Source: Clitopilus passeckerianus
Lineage: Eukaryota; Basidiomycota; Agaricomycetes; Agaricales; Entolomataceae
Direction: 5' to 3'
Assembly: GCA_944990035.1 (NCBI GenBank)
Contig: CALYLX010000084.1
Span: 1-64,000 of the forward strand
Length of the DNA: 64,000 nucleotides
Below the pieces are notes generated by a model. That model was given only the letters and a program-made list of their open reading frames with translations, had not been told where the DNA came from and ran no database searches. This document shows, one piece after another, positions 1 to 10,024 of the stretch. The position numbers and the translations under genes are program-made. The stretch's first letter is position 1; each line of letters begins with the position of its first letter.

Positions 1-55
1 TGGAAAGCCTATCAAACGGACATACCTGAATCCTTAGCTTTCGGAGTAACCGACG

Positions 56-412
56 TCGGTGAGTTGATCGTCGACCGTGCTGCTGCCTTCACTTTCCGAC
101 GTGGTCTCTTTGTTGTCATCGTCGGCAGTGGTAACCACTTGAGTGGTAGACCCAGACCGAGTACTCTTAGAGTCATCATGCACAATTTGGTCAGCTAGGC
201 AGGAAGGACAGAGATGATGATTGCAGCTTCGAGTGTTTCACGGAAAACGATGAAGAAAATTGGGACGGAGAAGAGGTTTTGCCCATTTTGAAGGACGACA
301 AGGGGAAACCAGTAGTGGATAGAAGACATGGTGTGCTTTTAGAGAAATGGGTGTCCTCGGGAATGCTCGTGCCTTCAGATGGACCCGAATCACTTATCAG
401 ATCACATTGCAA
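56..412 (-). other. Possible 3' end of a small spliced gene
   Basis: On the minus strand an ATG at 412 opens a 73-codon frame. It runs into a pyrimidine-rich stretch ending in CCTAG near 198, which looks like an intron acceptor. The frame beyond it encodes an acidic, Ser/Thr-rich tail that stops near 56. No domain is recognisable and no donor was fixed. This could equally be non-coding DNA. Because the neighbouring gene has many one-base deletions, reading frames here are unreliable. Confidence 0.15.
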
Positions 413-647
413 TTTTTGATTGGCTGATAAAAATAGACTGACATGTTTTATCAGATTTGCACCCTCGAACTGTCATCTGATAAGATTTATCCTCCAAATT
501 AATCGAATTCTATTCATTCCGGTGACTGTTGCTGGGAATTCGTTGGAAATCTACACGGCACAAGGGACTAGACACAGGGTTATCTGATTATCCAAATACG
601 GCCTGACATCTTTCAACCGTCTTCCCGACCTCCTTATAACTCTCGCC

Positions 648-3295
648 ATGCTGTCTTTTCGTTCCCTATCGACTATGTCTCCGTTCTCTCCTTAGCTTGG
701 AGCTTTGTCGTCTGTCGTCAACGCAGGTGTGCATGAAGTCTGGTGGAACATCACCTACGTCGAGGGTGTCAACCCAGATGGACTCGCTGAGAGGCGGGTC
801 ATTGGCGTCAACGGAACTTGGCCGTGTGTCGAGTTTTTTTCTTATCTATCACATGTGACTAAAGACATGGTAGGCCTCCGCCATTGGATGTGAACGACCG
901 ACTCGCTCGTGGTACATGCTACGAATGGACTCGACCAGCCTACGTCGTTGCATCACCATGGCATGTTTTTAATTCCACCAGTTGGATGGACGGCGCCGTT
1001 GGTGTTACCGAGTGGTGAGTTGCACTACTCCTTCGTTGAAACAAAGCTAACGAAGACCGATAGTGGCATTCCACCTGGCGGGAGCTTCGATTATGTGATT
1101 CCCGTCGATACGTCTGGTCAATGGGGGACTTATTGGGTTCATTCACATGCCAAGGTGTGTGTGCTTCTTTCTTCGATCTACGTTGTCCTGTCTTCTTCCC
1201 TCGCCCACTCACTTCGTTCGTCTACAGGGCCAATACGTTGACGGCCTCCGCCCCCTCCTCCTCCACCCACAAAAGAAGTCCACACCTACGACCAAGAATT
1301 CACCGTCGTCCTCGGCGACTGGTACCACGATGAACACCCGGATCTGTTGAAGCAGTTTATTAGTATTTCGAATCCTGGTGGGGCGGAGCCTGTTCCTGGT
1401 TAGTTATTTCCTACCCTTCGTCATTCAGTTATTCACCGCCACTGATAGATTCGGCTCTGGTGTACTACGCCACAAACGGCCAATACCTCCCCACCTATAC
1501 CCAACTCTTTGAACCCCTCGCCCTCGCCGCATGCAGCAACGAACAAAGTAGGCTTTAACGAGAACGCTACGCTGCCCTTCGAGCCGGGGAAGACGTATAG
1601 GCTGAGGGTGGTGAACACGAGTGGGTTCAGTGCGTTTTTCTTCTGGATTGATGGACATGAGATGAGGATTGTTGAGGTTGATGGTGTGAGTGTGTCTCCC
1701 ATTACCCGAAGTATAACTTGAAGAGACTGGAATGGATGCTAATCAAGCTTTGACGCCAGACGGACGTGGAAGAATCCCCGATTGATTTGTTGTCCATCAC
1801 GGTAGCGCAGCGGTACAGTGTTCTGGTCACTGCACGAAACGATACGGGGAGTGAGATGAAGAATTGGGCGATACATGCGAATATGGATACGGATATGTTT
1901 GATACGGTGCCGGATGGGTTGCAGCCGAGTACGTTCCTTTCTCTTCTTTCTTCTTCGAACGAGAGTGGGTACTTACACGCGGTGGAATAGATATACCTCT
2001 CCATAACCTACAACCGTGACGCCTCCCTCCCCCTCACAGACCTCGGCTTCATAGACGCCTACCACGACACCCCGGACCTCACCCTCGTCCCCTCCCTCCC
2101 GGAACCCATCTACCTCCCTCCATCAACCCCTCCACCAACACCTCAAAACCCGTAAAAGTGATAGAAGTCGAAGTCACATTCGACACGATGGACGACGGGG
2201 CGAATAGGGCGATGTTTAATGGGGTGACGTTTAATACACCTGTTGTGCCTGCGGTGTTCTCGGCGTTGAGTTTGGGGTGCGACGAGGGGATGATGGGCAG
2301 AGTGGGGGTTTATGGGGAGTTGGTTGGGTTGTTAGTCCGGAGTTGGGAGGGGATGGAGGGGATGGAGGAGAGGAGGTGGTGGATGTGGTTATTAAGAATG
2401 GGGATGCTGGGAAACATCCTTTGTTAGTCTCTCTCTTCTCTCTTCTAAAAAACTTATTGACTGCGTACCGCAGCCATCTCCACGGCCACAAATTCCAAAT
2501 CATCTCCCGCGCCACCGATTACACTTCAGACGACCCGGAATTGAATCCACCACTGGATGAGAACCAGAAGAACCCGGTGAGGAGGGATACAGTGCAGATT
2601 CCGAGTGGGAGAGTGTGAGGATTAGGTTTAGGGGTGATAACCCGGGGTTTGGTTTTTGCATTGTGAGTTGGTTCGCGTAGCTTCTCTATCTCTGCTCTTC
2701 CTTTCGATTCGACTCGCGGCTCAGTGGTAAGGATAGAAAGAGAACGAGAGAATGAGAGCTGAGACAGGTCGCTAACGCTCCCTCCTAGGCCACATCGAAT
2801 GGCACCTGGAAGCTGGGCTCGCACTACAAATCATCGAAGCGCCCCTCCTCGCGCAGAAGCGGAACACAGTCCCGTCGGTGATGTATGATCACTGTAAAGC
2901 CTTGGGGATTAAATCTGAAGGAAACGCGGCTGGACATACGGGTGCAGAGGTTGGTGATTTGACTGGATTACCCAGGGGACCGTGGCAGCAGGTGCTTGGG
3001 TGGAGACCCAAGGGGGTAGGGGCGTTGGTTGGGTGAGTATCTTCTACTTCGATAAAGTTCTCTTCTGCTCTCGTCTCGCTTCTTCGGATTGTTCGAGGCG
3101 AGGAGGGGAGAACGAGAACTTGAAGAATATGGATACGATGCTGATACGTTGACATGATAGGTGTATCTCTCCGCTCTACTGGGTATCGCGACGGTTGTGT
3201 GGTATTCGTTTGGTGGGAATGTTACGGATGAGGAGGTGGAGAGGGAGGTGCGGAGGGAGGTTGAGGAGAAGAGAGAGAGAGGAGGAGAGGGTTAA
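648..3295 (+). pseudogene. FET3: Fet3-type multicopper ferroxidase, broken by multiple one-base deletions
   Basis: Fet3 proteins oxidise Fe(II) at the cell surface for uptake by the Ftr1 permease. The family is recognised from the order of motifs: HEVWWNITYVEG and RRVIGVNGTWP at the N-terminus, SLHHHGMF, WVHSHAK, then PFEPGKTYRLRVVN, then the C-terminal copper sites HLHGHKFQ and LHCHIEWHLEAGL. A hydrophobic segment (YLSALLGIATVVWYS) near the end fits the membrane anchor of Fet3, and all four copper-binding blocks survive. About ten introns have good GT/AG borders. The reading frame nevertheless shifts about ten times, for example near 900, 967, 1260, 1505, 2000, 2150, 2300, 2608 and 2645, nearly always by one missing base. 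The ATG at 648 runs into a stop at 693 before the mature sequence. No Ftr1 gene lies nearby. It is either a young pseudogene or a real gene with assembly errors. Confidence 0.8.
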
Positions 3296-4080
3296 GGGTG
3301 TTTTTGGGTTGGTAATAAGTAGTTCTCCGCTGTCACAAGTTATGGTAGACCGGTGTGAGGTGGAGATTATTTATGTATGTCATATTTTCGATGGATTATA
3401 GTTTGTAAGGATTTGGTTTGGTACATATTAGTTGAGTATGAAAATTCGCACTGTTTCTTATGAATACTGGAGGGAAGTTGGGTTAGTTGGGTCTTATAGA
3501 ATTTCGAGCTGCGTTTTTGTCAATTTCGTGGTTTGAGATCCCGAGACGGTACGGAATTCGTAATCGTAATTCTCGATGTACTGCTTGTATTTGTAGCGAA
3601 AAGGGCTGATGGTTAACTCACTTCTCTTCGCGATATACATGTTCACGTTCGTAGAGCCATGCAAAGCTTTGGGGTACGTTTTCCAAATTTCGTTGAGCGC
3701 ATACTCCACTTTGTGGGCGCCGGTGTATTTGGGAGATCTTCGATCATGTCACAAGCGAATTCCGGTGACTTGATCATGTCCAAATCCAATAAGATCATCG
3801 ACTGAGTCATCTCAACTCATCCCATCCGTCCCTCCTTGTCTTCGAATCTTTCCTCTGCTCTCCCTTCAATCTCTGCACAATTCACGCTAAACCATTTCAG
3901 GCATTGTTATTGTTCCTTTGGCAAGGCCTGTGCGTGGTAAAATCACCGGCCAATGCAGCAAAGGTATATAACCCTCATCTTCTCCGAAATTGCTTCTGAC
4001 TCGAACTACCATCAAGTAGCTGAAAGTCACAAGCAAAGGGTTAAAATTTTCGAAACGTTCAAAGACTATAACTCGCGAGA
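3296..4080. other. Intergenic, no convincing gene
   Basis: Between the ferroxidase and the synthetase-like gene. A 71-codon minus-strand frame (3709-3494) shows no family features. A TATATAA sequence at about 3966 lies some 115 bases before the ATG at 4081 and could belong to that promoter. Confidence 0.4.
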
Positions 4081-5061
4081 ATGGCTACTGCAATTCTTTC
4101 GGACACTACTACGCAGGCTATCACTGAGGCCACGGCAATGACTCGTGAGTTGAGGGATGGTTTTGTTGAGGAGTGTATAAACAGTGTTAAGATGGTTGCT
4201 TCTGGAGGTGAAGACGGAATGCCTGGAATGCTGTCGGACTCGAAGGGAGGTGAAGGAGGTCGAGGGGACCTCGACGGGGGTTACGTTGTTGAAGGATAAT
4301 ATTATCAAGAACATAAATATCGACGACAAAGTCGTCACTGCTACCAAAGCAGACAATGCGGATGACCTCCTGACCGCTACGGTGGCATAGGCTCTGCGAA
4401 CGACGAATCTATCGTCATTTCTGCTCACGCGGATTCGGAGACCACTTCTCCACTCCCGGAGGATGTAACAAAGTTACGACTCTGAGGACCACGACGCAAT
4501 ATGCTGTAAAGCACGATTGTGTTGTACATGACCCACTTGGGGCAGGCGCTTACGCGTACGAGAAGGACTTTACGTCCGCCCAATTGGATTATCTGGGCCT
4601 CCCCACGATCCATGCTGGGAAAGACGGGAGAAAGCTGGCTCCTCCCGGACCTACGACGCTCTATGTGCATGTCGGCGTTGGCTGCGGGTCGGCTTCGCCT
4701 CATGTAGGCATTGCGGCACTCATCGCGTATGCGTTCCTTCATGCCAAAGACCTGAAGGGCTACTATAAAACACACGAAATCATGAAAGAGACCTTGAGGT
4801 CGAGGTTAACATCAAGATTAATGGTGTTAATGCGGTCGAGACTCGTAGATTCGAGGTCGACGGAATAAAATATCACCAGCAGAACGTGGTGAATAAGTCG
4901 ATCGAGGAGAGTCTTGGCGATCTCAAAGAGCTCATACACGAAGCGGCAGTTTTCGCTGGAGAAAAGATCCAGTGGAAAATCTCTACGACGAATGAGAGCG
5001 CCAGAAATGGCCCAATGGCGGGGATAGATCCAAAATCATCTCCCAAGTCATTCACGTCCTG
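4081..5061 (+). pseudogene. 5' part of a class I LysRS-like gene, frame-broken
   Basis: This stretch encodes the first half of module 1 of the tandem protein that continues at 5062. The ATG at 4081 starts an acidic region. The frame then shifts by one base near 4250, 4385, 4470, 4795 and 5030. Read across the shifts, it aligns with module 2 of the same gene: VHDPLGAGAYAY matches its linker, GPTTLYVHVGVGCGSASPHVG matches its HIGH-like segment, and TFEVEVNIK matches NFEVIVQLD, where a single missing base at about 4795 restores the conserved FEV. The downstream segment KIISQVIHVLL matches KIVEIMLEK just before the second zinc motif. No intron explains the shifts. The gene is either decayed at its 5' end or affected by sequencing deletions, as is the ferroxidase to its left. 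Confidence 0.6.
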
Positions 5062-7266
5062 TTGAGCGATAAAAAGCGGTTGGAGGAAGAGTTATTCCCA
5101 AAGACAGGAGCTTTGGCCATTCGTCGTCCATGCCCGGTTGATGGATGCGGTACCGTCGAAATTGACGGGAAGAAGAATGTGTATAAAAAGGCGAAGAGAG
5201 GCGATGAATACGAGAGCATCGGCTTTTACTGCCCTGAGCACGGGCTCCATACCATTCACATCAACGACTCGGAGGAGGTCAAGGCTATTGACTTTGGCGC
5301 TCCTCTGGACAACCTAGTCCGTGCATTAGCATATGGACTAGAAACGAACATCGCGCGAGCCCAAGCACGAGCTGCACGACTCGATGATTCCCCCAGCTCT
5401 AACAACATCCATATTCCGGTTCACCTCTTCGTGACGGGAGCAGAATGGGCGGGGATGTACAACGAGAACCTCATCTGGAGGCAGCTTCTTGAGCTCGCCA
5501 AGAAGTCGACATGGGTAGGAGGCATTGCCCCACCTGTGATTGCATACGCACCGACCATACAAGATTGGTCTGGTTCGAGACTTTCCACGTCGCTTGCCCT
5601 AGACAAGAAATACGAGTATTTCAAAGAGAACGGTTTAGGGTATATCCTATCCTTCGCGGAGATGAAGAGGCAAGGAAAAGACGTGAATAGACTCTTTGAA
5701 GCAGTCGAGGGGTGGATGAGGAGCCCGTACAAGCTGTTTCGACCGTACTCGGTAGAATACATACACCGAACCGTCTTCGGCGCAGACAACGAGGCGACAA
5801 CTAGTGATAATATTCGTCAATTCGTAGCAGTACACGACAACAACGTACTCGACCCGCCTGGACGGGGCGCCGAGTTCTACGGAACAGAATACATTTCTTC
5901 CCACATCCGAAACCTCGGGCTCCCCACCGCAGACAACCTGTGTCATTCGCTATCCCCAGTGAGTGATGCCAGCTGGGACGGGCGCTTGTGGAAGTTCATT
6001 CAATGGGCTAAACGAACTTTCCAGAGCATCCTGGGCATCAGGCACCAGGTCCAGATTGGCGACACCGGGGAACGAGGCGGATTCCTTCCAACAACGCTGA
6101 TCATACACATTGGCGCTCAGCCCAACAACTCCCCACACGCCGGCACCGTTACGGTGTTCGTGCTCGCATTCCTCCTTGCCAGAGAAATCAAGGAGTACTA
6201 TGCTGATCTCCGCGACAAGGTCACCAACCCTGCTGCTGTCGAATGGCTCGATAACTTCGAGGTCATTGTCCAGCTTGACCTTGTCGACACTGCCCCGGAC
6301 AAGAAGCGGTCCCAGACTGTCGAAGGATTGGAGTATCAGCGCAGCCAGCGCTTCACCAATGAATTCCACAAGCTGATCCCAGATTATGACGAGGTGATGA
6401 TAAAGGCAGCCGAATTTGTAGGAGGGGGGATACAATGGAGGAAAGAGTACCAGACGAAGCTGACGGGGATGAAGAATGTGCCGAAGATCGTCGAGATCAT
6501 GCTGGAGAAGCGAGGAACATTGGGATGGGAGATTTCACCGAAGTCTGGAGACCTGGGATTGCGCAGAGCGTGCCCAGCGGAAGGGTGCGGATTTGCAGAG
6601 AAACATGGGAGGAAGACGCGGTTCGAGCGCCTGGAAGATGGTTCCTACAGGCTGGACTTCTTCTGCTTCGAGCATGGAACCCATTCCGTGCATACATCCA
6701 ACGCGGAGGAAGTCAAATCCCTCGAATTCAACACTCCGCTTCGGAACCTCCTCCGTGGATTGGCGTATGGCCTCGAAACCAGCGAGAATCGAGCTGAAGT
6801 TTCGCAGAATATTCAGGCCGGCGTTCCTTCTGCGCGCGCTGGACGAGTTCCTATCCATATGCGCATAACTGGAGCTGACTATACGGGGTCGTATTCGGAG
6901 AACCTGTTCTGGCGCCAACTCTTCCTGCTCTCACGCGAGCTCAAGACAATGGGGTTGGGGCCGTTAACCACTCCTGTCATCGCCTACGCGCCATTGATCC
7001 TGGACTGGTCTGGCTCAAAGATATCCAAATCTTTGTATGTGAAGAAGGGTGCATATCAATATTTGCGGGAGAATGGAATGGGGTACTTCTTGTCCTACGC
7101 CGACATGAAGGAACAGGGGAAGGATATTGGACTACTCTTTGCAGAGGTGGAGAAATGGGTGAAGAATCCGAAGGGCCTTTTCAGGTTCTATTCCGTGGAT
7201 TATTTGCATGGAGTATTCGAGAACGAGGTGACTCGCGGAAAGGAGGATAACGATGCGGAGACGTGA
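5062..7266 (+). CDS. Tandem class I lysyl-tRNA synthetase-like protein (catalytic-domain repeats)
   Basis: An uninterrupted 734-codon frame. The true start is probably upstream at 4081, because the frame opens inside a conserved segment and its first codon is TTG. It carries the end of module 1 and all of module 2. Module 2 has a HIGH-like segment (HIGAQPNNSPHAG, residues 349-361), an acidic DLVD (406-409), a zinc-type CPxxGC (504-509) with CFEH (535-538), and a KMSKS-like DWSGSKISKS (648-657). Module 1 repeats CPVDGC (24-29) and CPEH (57-60), but its KMSKS equivalent is degraded to GSRLSTS (171-177). The order HIGH, acidic pair, Cys motif, GAD..Y segment, KMSKS matches class I LysRS (PF01921), an archaeal/bacterial type; eukaryotes normally use the unrelated class II LysRS. 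Only about 75 residues follow KMSKS, so the helical anticodon-binding domain is absent. A tRNA-independent adenylating or ligase role is inference only. It converges on the ASCH gene 65 bp away. Confidence 0.7.
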   Translation: MSDKKRLEEELFPKTGALAIRRPCPVDGCGTVEIDGKKNVYKKAKRGDEYESIGFYCPEHGLHTIHINDSEEVKAIDFGAPLDNLVRALAYGLETNIARAQARAARLDDSPSSNNIHIPVHLFVTGAEWAGMYNENLIWRQLLELAKKSTWVGGIAPPVIAYAPTIQDWSGSRLSTSLALDKKYEYFKENGLGYILSFAEMKRQGKDVNRLFEAVEGWMRSPYKLFRPYSVEYIHRTVFGADNEATTSDNIRQFVAVHDNNVLDPPGRGAEFYGTEYISSHIRNLGLPTADNLCHSLSPVSDASWDGRLWKFIQWAKRTFQSILGIRHQVQIGDTGERGGFLPTTLIIHIGAQPNNSPHAGTVTVFVLAFLLAREIKEYYADLRDKVTNPAAVEWLDNFEVIVQLDLVDTAPDKKRSQTVEGLEYQRSQRFTNEFHKLIPDYDEVMIKAAEFVGGGIQWRKEYQTKLTGMKNVPKIVEIMLEKRGTLGWEISPKSGDLGLRRACPAEGCGFAEKHGRKTRFERLEDGSYRLDFFCFEHGTHSVHTSNAEEVKSLEFNTPLRNLLRGLAYGLETSENRAEVSQNIQAGVPSARAGRVPIHMRITGADYTGSYSENLFWRQLFLLSRELKTMGLGPLTTPVIAYAPLILDWSGSKISKSLYVKKGAYQYLRENGMGYFLSYADMKEQGKDIGLLFAEVEKWVKNPKGLFRFYSVDYLHGVFENEVTRGKEDNDAET

Positions 7267-7331
7267 ATGACCGGAGAAATGACGAACGACTGAACCTAGG
7301 GCACATAGGGTGGGTGGGCGGGCCCAGGTTT

Positions 7332-7945
7332 TCAGAATAATTTTGTCATGTTCTGGAGGGGAAGATCCTCAATTATTGTTTTCGGCATGTACATGTATCC
7401 TTGAGGAGGCGCTACCCCATACGCCTTCAATTCATTTGAGCCAAGTGGTTTCTGCAGTTTGTAGAGTCCTAAGACAGGGTATCCAAACTTTGACTGCTTT
7501 TTCCCGTTGTCGAAGTCGTCGTTCCCGATCCCCGACGAGTCTTTCACTTCGCCTGGCCTCTTAGGGGCACTTGTTTCTATGACATGACTTCGGACATAGT
7601 TAGAAAACAGTAAGAAATAGTAAGAAATATAAGAGAAATAACTAACGTGACGGCGGATGTTGGCGCAGTTGTATAAAGCCAAATCCTGGAAGTTGTAGGA
7701 CGTAGTTGATACTTCCTGTACTCGTGGTTCTTTTCACGCTTCTCGATGAGGTCTGTGAACTCAGGTTTGATAGTTAAGAGTGCGTCTGTGTAGACACGGT
7801 CGCCAGCTGCCGTAGATTTCGTCTTCTTGCCACTGTTCTTAGTCGAAGAGGAAGAAGCTGAAGGCGCTGGTTTTCCAGTCAAAGTAAGCTGGGTGAGCTT
7901 CTCTTTCTGAGTCGAGGCACTGCCAGTTGTTCTGTCTGCGGGCAT
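7332..7945 (-). CDS. ASCH (PUA-like) domain protein
   Basis: Two exons (7945-7647 and 7587-7332) join across a 58-nt GT-AG intron to give 184 residues. After a low-complexity Ser/Thr/Lys N-terminus (about 1-50), the sequence LLTIKPEFTDLIEKREKNHE, then RKYQLRP, then RIWLYTTAP, matches the ASCH signature: a hydrophobic strand, the K..E..I..R.K..E.R core and a strand ending in Y/P. ASCH domains are PUA-like beta-barrels thought to bind RNA or modified nucleic acid; the ligand of this protein is unknown. The C-terminal part (GYPVLGLYKL, then a Pro/Gly/Tyr-rich tail) fits the last strands of the barrel. The gene converges with the synthetase-like gene and its start faces the secreted-protein gene at 8322. 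Confidence 0.7.
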
Positions 7946-8321
7946 AGTCTACGGCGTTGAGTCAATAGGTTCAGGTGGTCCAGGTTCTGAGCTGTAACCA
8001 GTCGCGGTCACGCAGGAGGAATGACAGACGCGTTCGCATTATTTGGTGCTGCTTGACAAAAGCTTTGACCACCTCGGGCCGTCGCTTAGAGACCTTGACA
8101 ATTGGCCACTACCCTTCAAAATAGAACAATGAACTCCAAGGCTATTGTCATGAATCTCTCATATAAAGGACGACTCTGGCACGGAAAAATGCAGTCTTCT
8201 CCCTTTCTGTTTTCCCCTTCTCTTGTCACTCTTTCTCGTCTCTTGAGCCAGGCGCTCCCCATAGATTAACGACACTTCACGACCACTCCTTATCAACTCA
8301 GCTTACTTGAGCATTCTCTCA
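7946..8321. other. Divergent promoter region
   Basis: This 376-bp space separates the starts of the ASCH gene (leftward) and the secreted-protein gene (rightward). It contains one clear TATA box for the rightward gene, followed by C/T-rich initiator-like sequence. No gene is seen. Confidence 0.5.
8162..8167 (+). promoter_or_regulatory. TATA box of the secreted Ser/Thr-rich protein gene
   Basis: TATAAA in a CATATAAAGG context, about 155 bases before the ATG at 8322. A pyrimidine-rich stretch (TTTTCCCCTTCTCTTG) lies in between, as in highly expressed fungal promoters. Confidence 0.5.
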
Positions 8322-9650
8322 ATGATCTGCAAGAAATTCGCAGTCCTGGTCTCCTTGACCATTTTGTCTTCCCTCTCCTCTGTCAACGGTGCCCCTACCC
8401 TTGCTTCCTGGTTCCACCGTCGGCATGATGAAGCTTCTGCCTCTGCCACCCCCACTCAGAAGCAAAACGGCCAGGACGCCCAAAAGTTGAACGCCAAGTT
8501 TGCTGCACTCAAGGATACTGATCCTTGCAATGGTATGTCTAGATGAGGCTGGTGTAGGTATGGCGTAACTAATTCTTTCTATCAAGCTGGCGAGATAGGC
8601 TGTGTGAACAACTCTTTCGCACAATGCGTGGACGGAAAGTGGGCACTCGCCGCATGCCCTAGTGGCACTAGCTGTGTCGCTCTTCCATTGGTCAACAAAG
8701 CAGGTACCAGCATAGCATGTGATGCCCAGGCCGACGCTTTAGCCCGCTTCGCTGCGGCAGGCGTCGAAGGAGGCTTAGATGGCAAGGGAACCGGCTCAAC
8801 CCCCAATAACACCAACACAGCTGGTGACTCATCCGACGACGATGGTGATGACTGTGACGACGATGATGACGCCGCTGAAGAAGATGATGATTCGGGAGAC
8901 GATTGTGAAGATGATGAACCGGAAACCACGTCCGCCGCCGCCGCTGCCGCCGCTACCTCCTCGTCTGCCAATTCTGGATCTTATTATCGCAGACTTTTGA
9001 GGCGCCAGATCAACGTCACAGTCCCATCACAGACTACTACCACCACCGACACCCCTGGGCCTACAGACACGACCTCCCAAACTACTGGTGCCGTTTCCTC
9101 GTCCACTACCGCTATCACCTCCTCATCCTCTATCCAAACCGGCACAGTCCCGACCTCTTCTGCTTCTAGCATTGCCCTTCCCCCCGCTGCCACCAGGCCG
9201 ATCGACGATGATGCCGCAGGTAGTACCGCGTCTGCCCCTGAGATTGGGCTTCCCAAGACTAGTATCACCTCCACCGTCTCAGGATCCTCAACGCCTTCAC
9301 CTATTACAGTTACGGTGACGGTTACAGCACCTTGTACTACATCTTCTGCCGCGATAACTTCTGCATCAGAGACTACCAATACCGCATCCTCCTCCTCCTC
9401 CGTTTCCCCAACCACAGTTGCGTCTTCGTCCACGACCCCCTCCGTGACTACGACCTCTTCCCCTGCCGTGACTACATCTCCTAATAACGGCGCCAGAGTC
9501 ATCGGATTTATCACCAAGTCCCAGGAGCCCTCTTCCACTTCCTCTGCCCCTTTTACTTTCGTCACTACGTCTGCTCCTGCTGTCTTGATTGGAAATGGCA
9601 ACAGCGGAAATGCCGGCTTGGGATCCCCTGGTGGTCAGATCTCGTCTTGA
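8322..9650 (+). CDS. Secreted protein with Cys-rich (CBM19-like) head and Ser/Thr-rich stalk
   Basis: Exons 8322-8532 and 8587-9650 give 424 residues. An N-terminal signal peptide (FAVLVSLTILSSLSSVNGA) is followed by a short linker and a Cys-rich segment with the pattern C-N-A-G-E-x-GC, QCVDGKW, ACPSGTSC and a final C. This resembles the fungal chitin-binding CBM19-like fold, but I rate that as probable only. An acidic run (about 18 Asp/Glu within 40 residues) then precedes a long Ser/Thr/Pro/Ala stalk, typical of heavily O-mannosylated wall proteins. The C-terminus is not strongly hydrophobic, so GPI anchoring is not evident. A YYRRLLRR dibasic site just after the acidic run could be a Kex2-type processing site. 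Role in cell wall or matrix is inferred. The long frame on the opposite strand (9601-8984) is an artefact of the repetitive codons. Confidence 0.8.
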
Positions 9651-10024
9651 AGGGACGTTGATTTGGGGTGAACCCCGACAACCATTGCATCAGAATACAT
9701 TCATCATGGACTCTTGCATTGCATGTACTGAATACACACACGCCAACCTGCGAGTCGGGTTATTAGTCAATTACGATATTGTATCAAATAGTTGAATAAA
9801 AAGAACCTGGTTTCGTGCTGAACGCTGGTGAAAGTTCGTCATAAGGTCTCAAGGAAATCAATCGGAGAGATGCACGAAATAACCAGAACTATTCGTAACA
9901 ATCTATCGAGTTGAAGAGTATACAAAATTTTGAGATTGAAAGTGCAGCAGAGCTAGAAGTGCACAGGCAAAAAGCGTTTCCATTTGATTCCAAATTCCGA
10001 AGCCGTTATGATCTAGCTGACAAT
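9651..10024. other. Convergent 3' region
   Basis: 3' flanks of two converging secreted-protein genes. It is A/T-rich around 9770-9810 with an AATAAA-type element near 9794. No gene is se­en. Confidence 0.4.

Noticed and set aside
5338..6435. Several antisense frames within the synthetase-like gene
   Set aside because: Shadows of the long conserved frame on the plus strand.
8984..9601. 205-codon minus-strand frame rich in Val/Glu
   Set aside because: It is the reverse reading of Ser/Thr codon repeats in the secreted protein.
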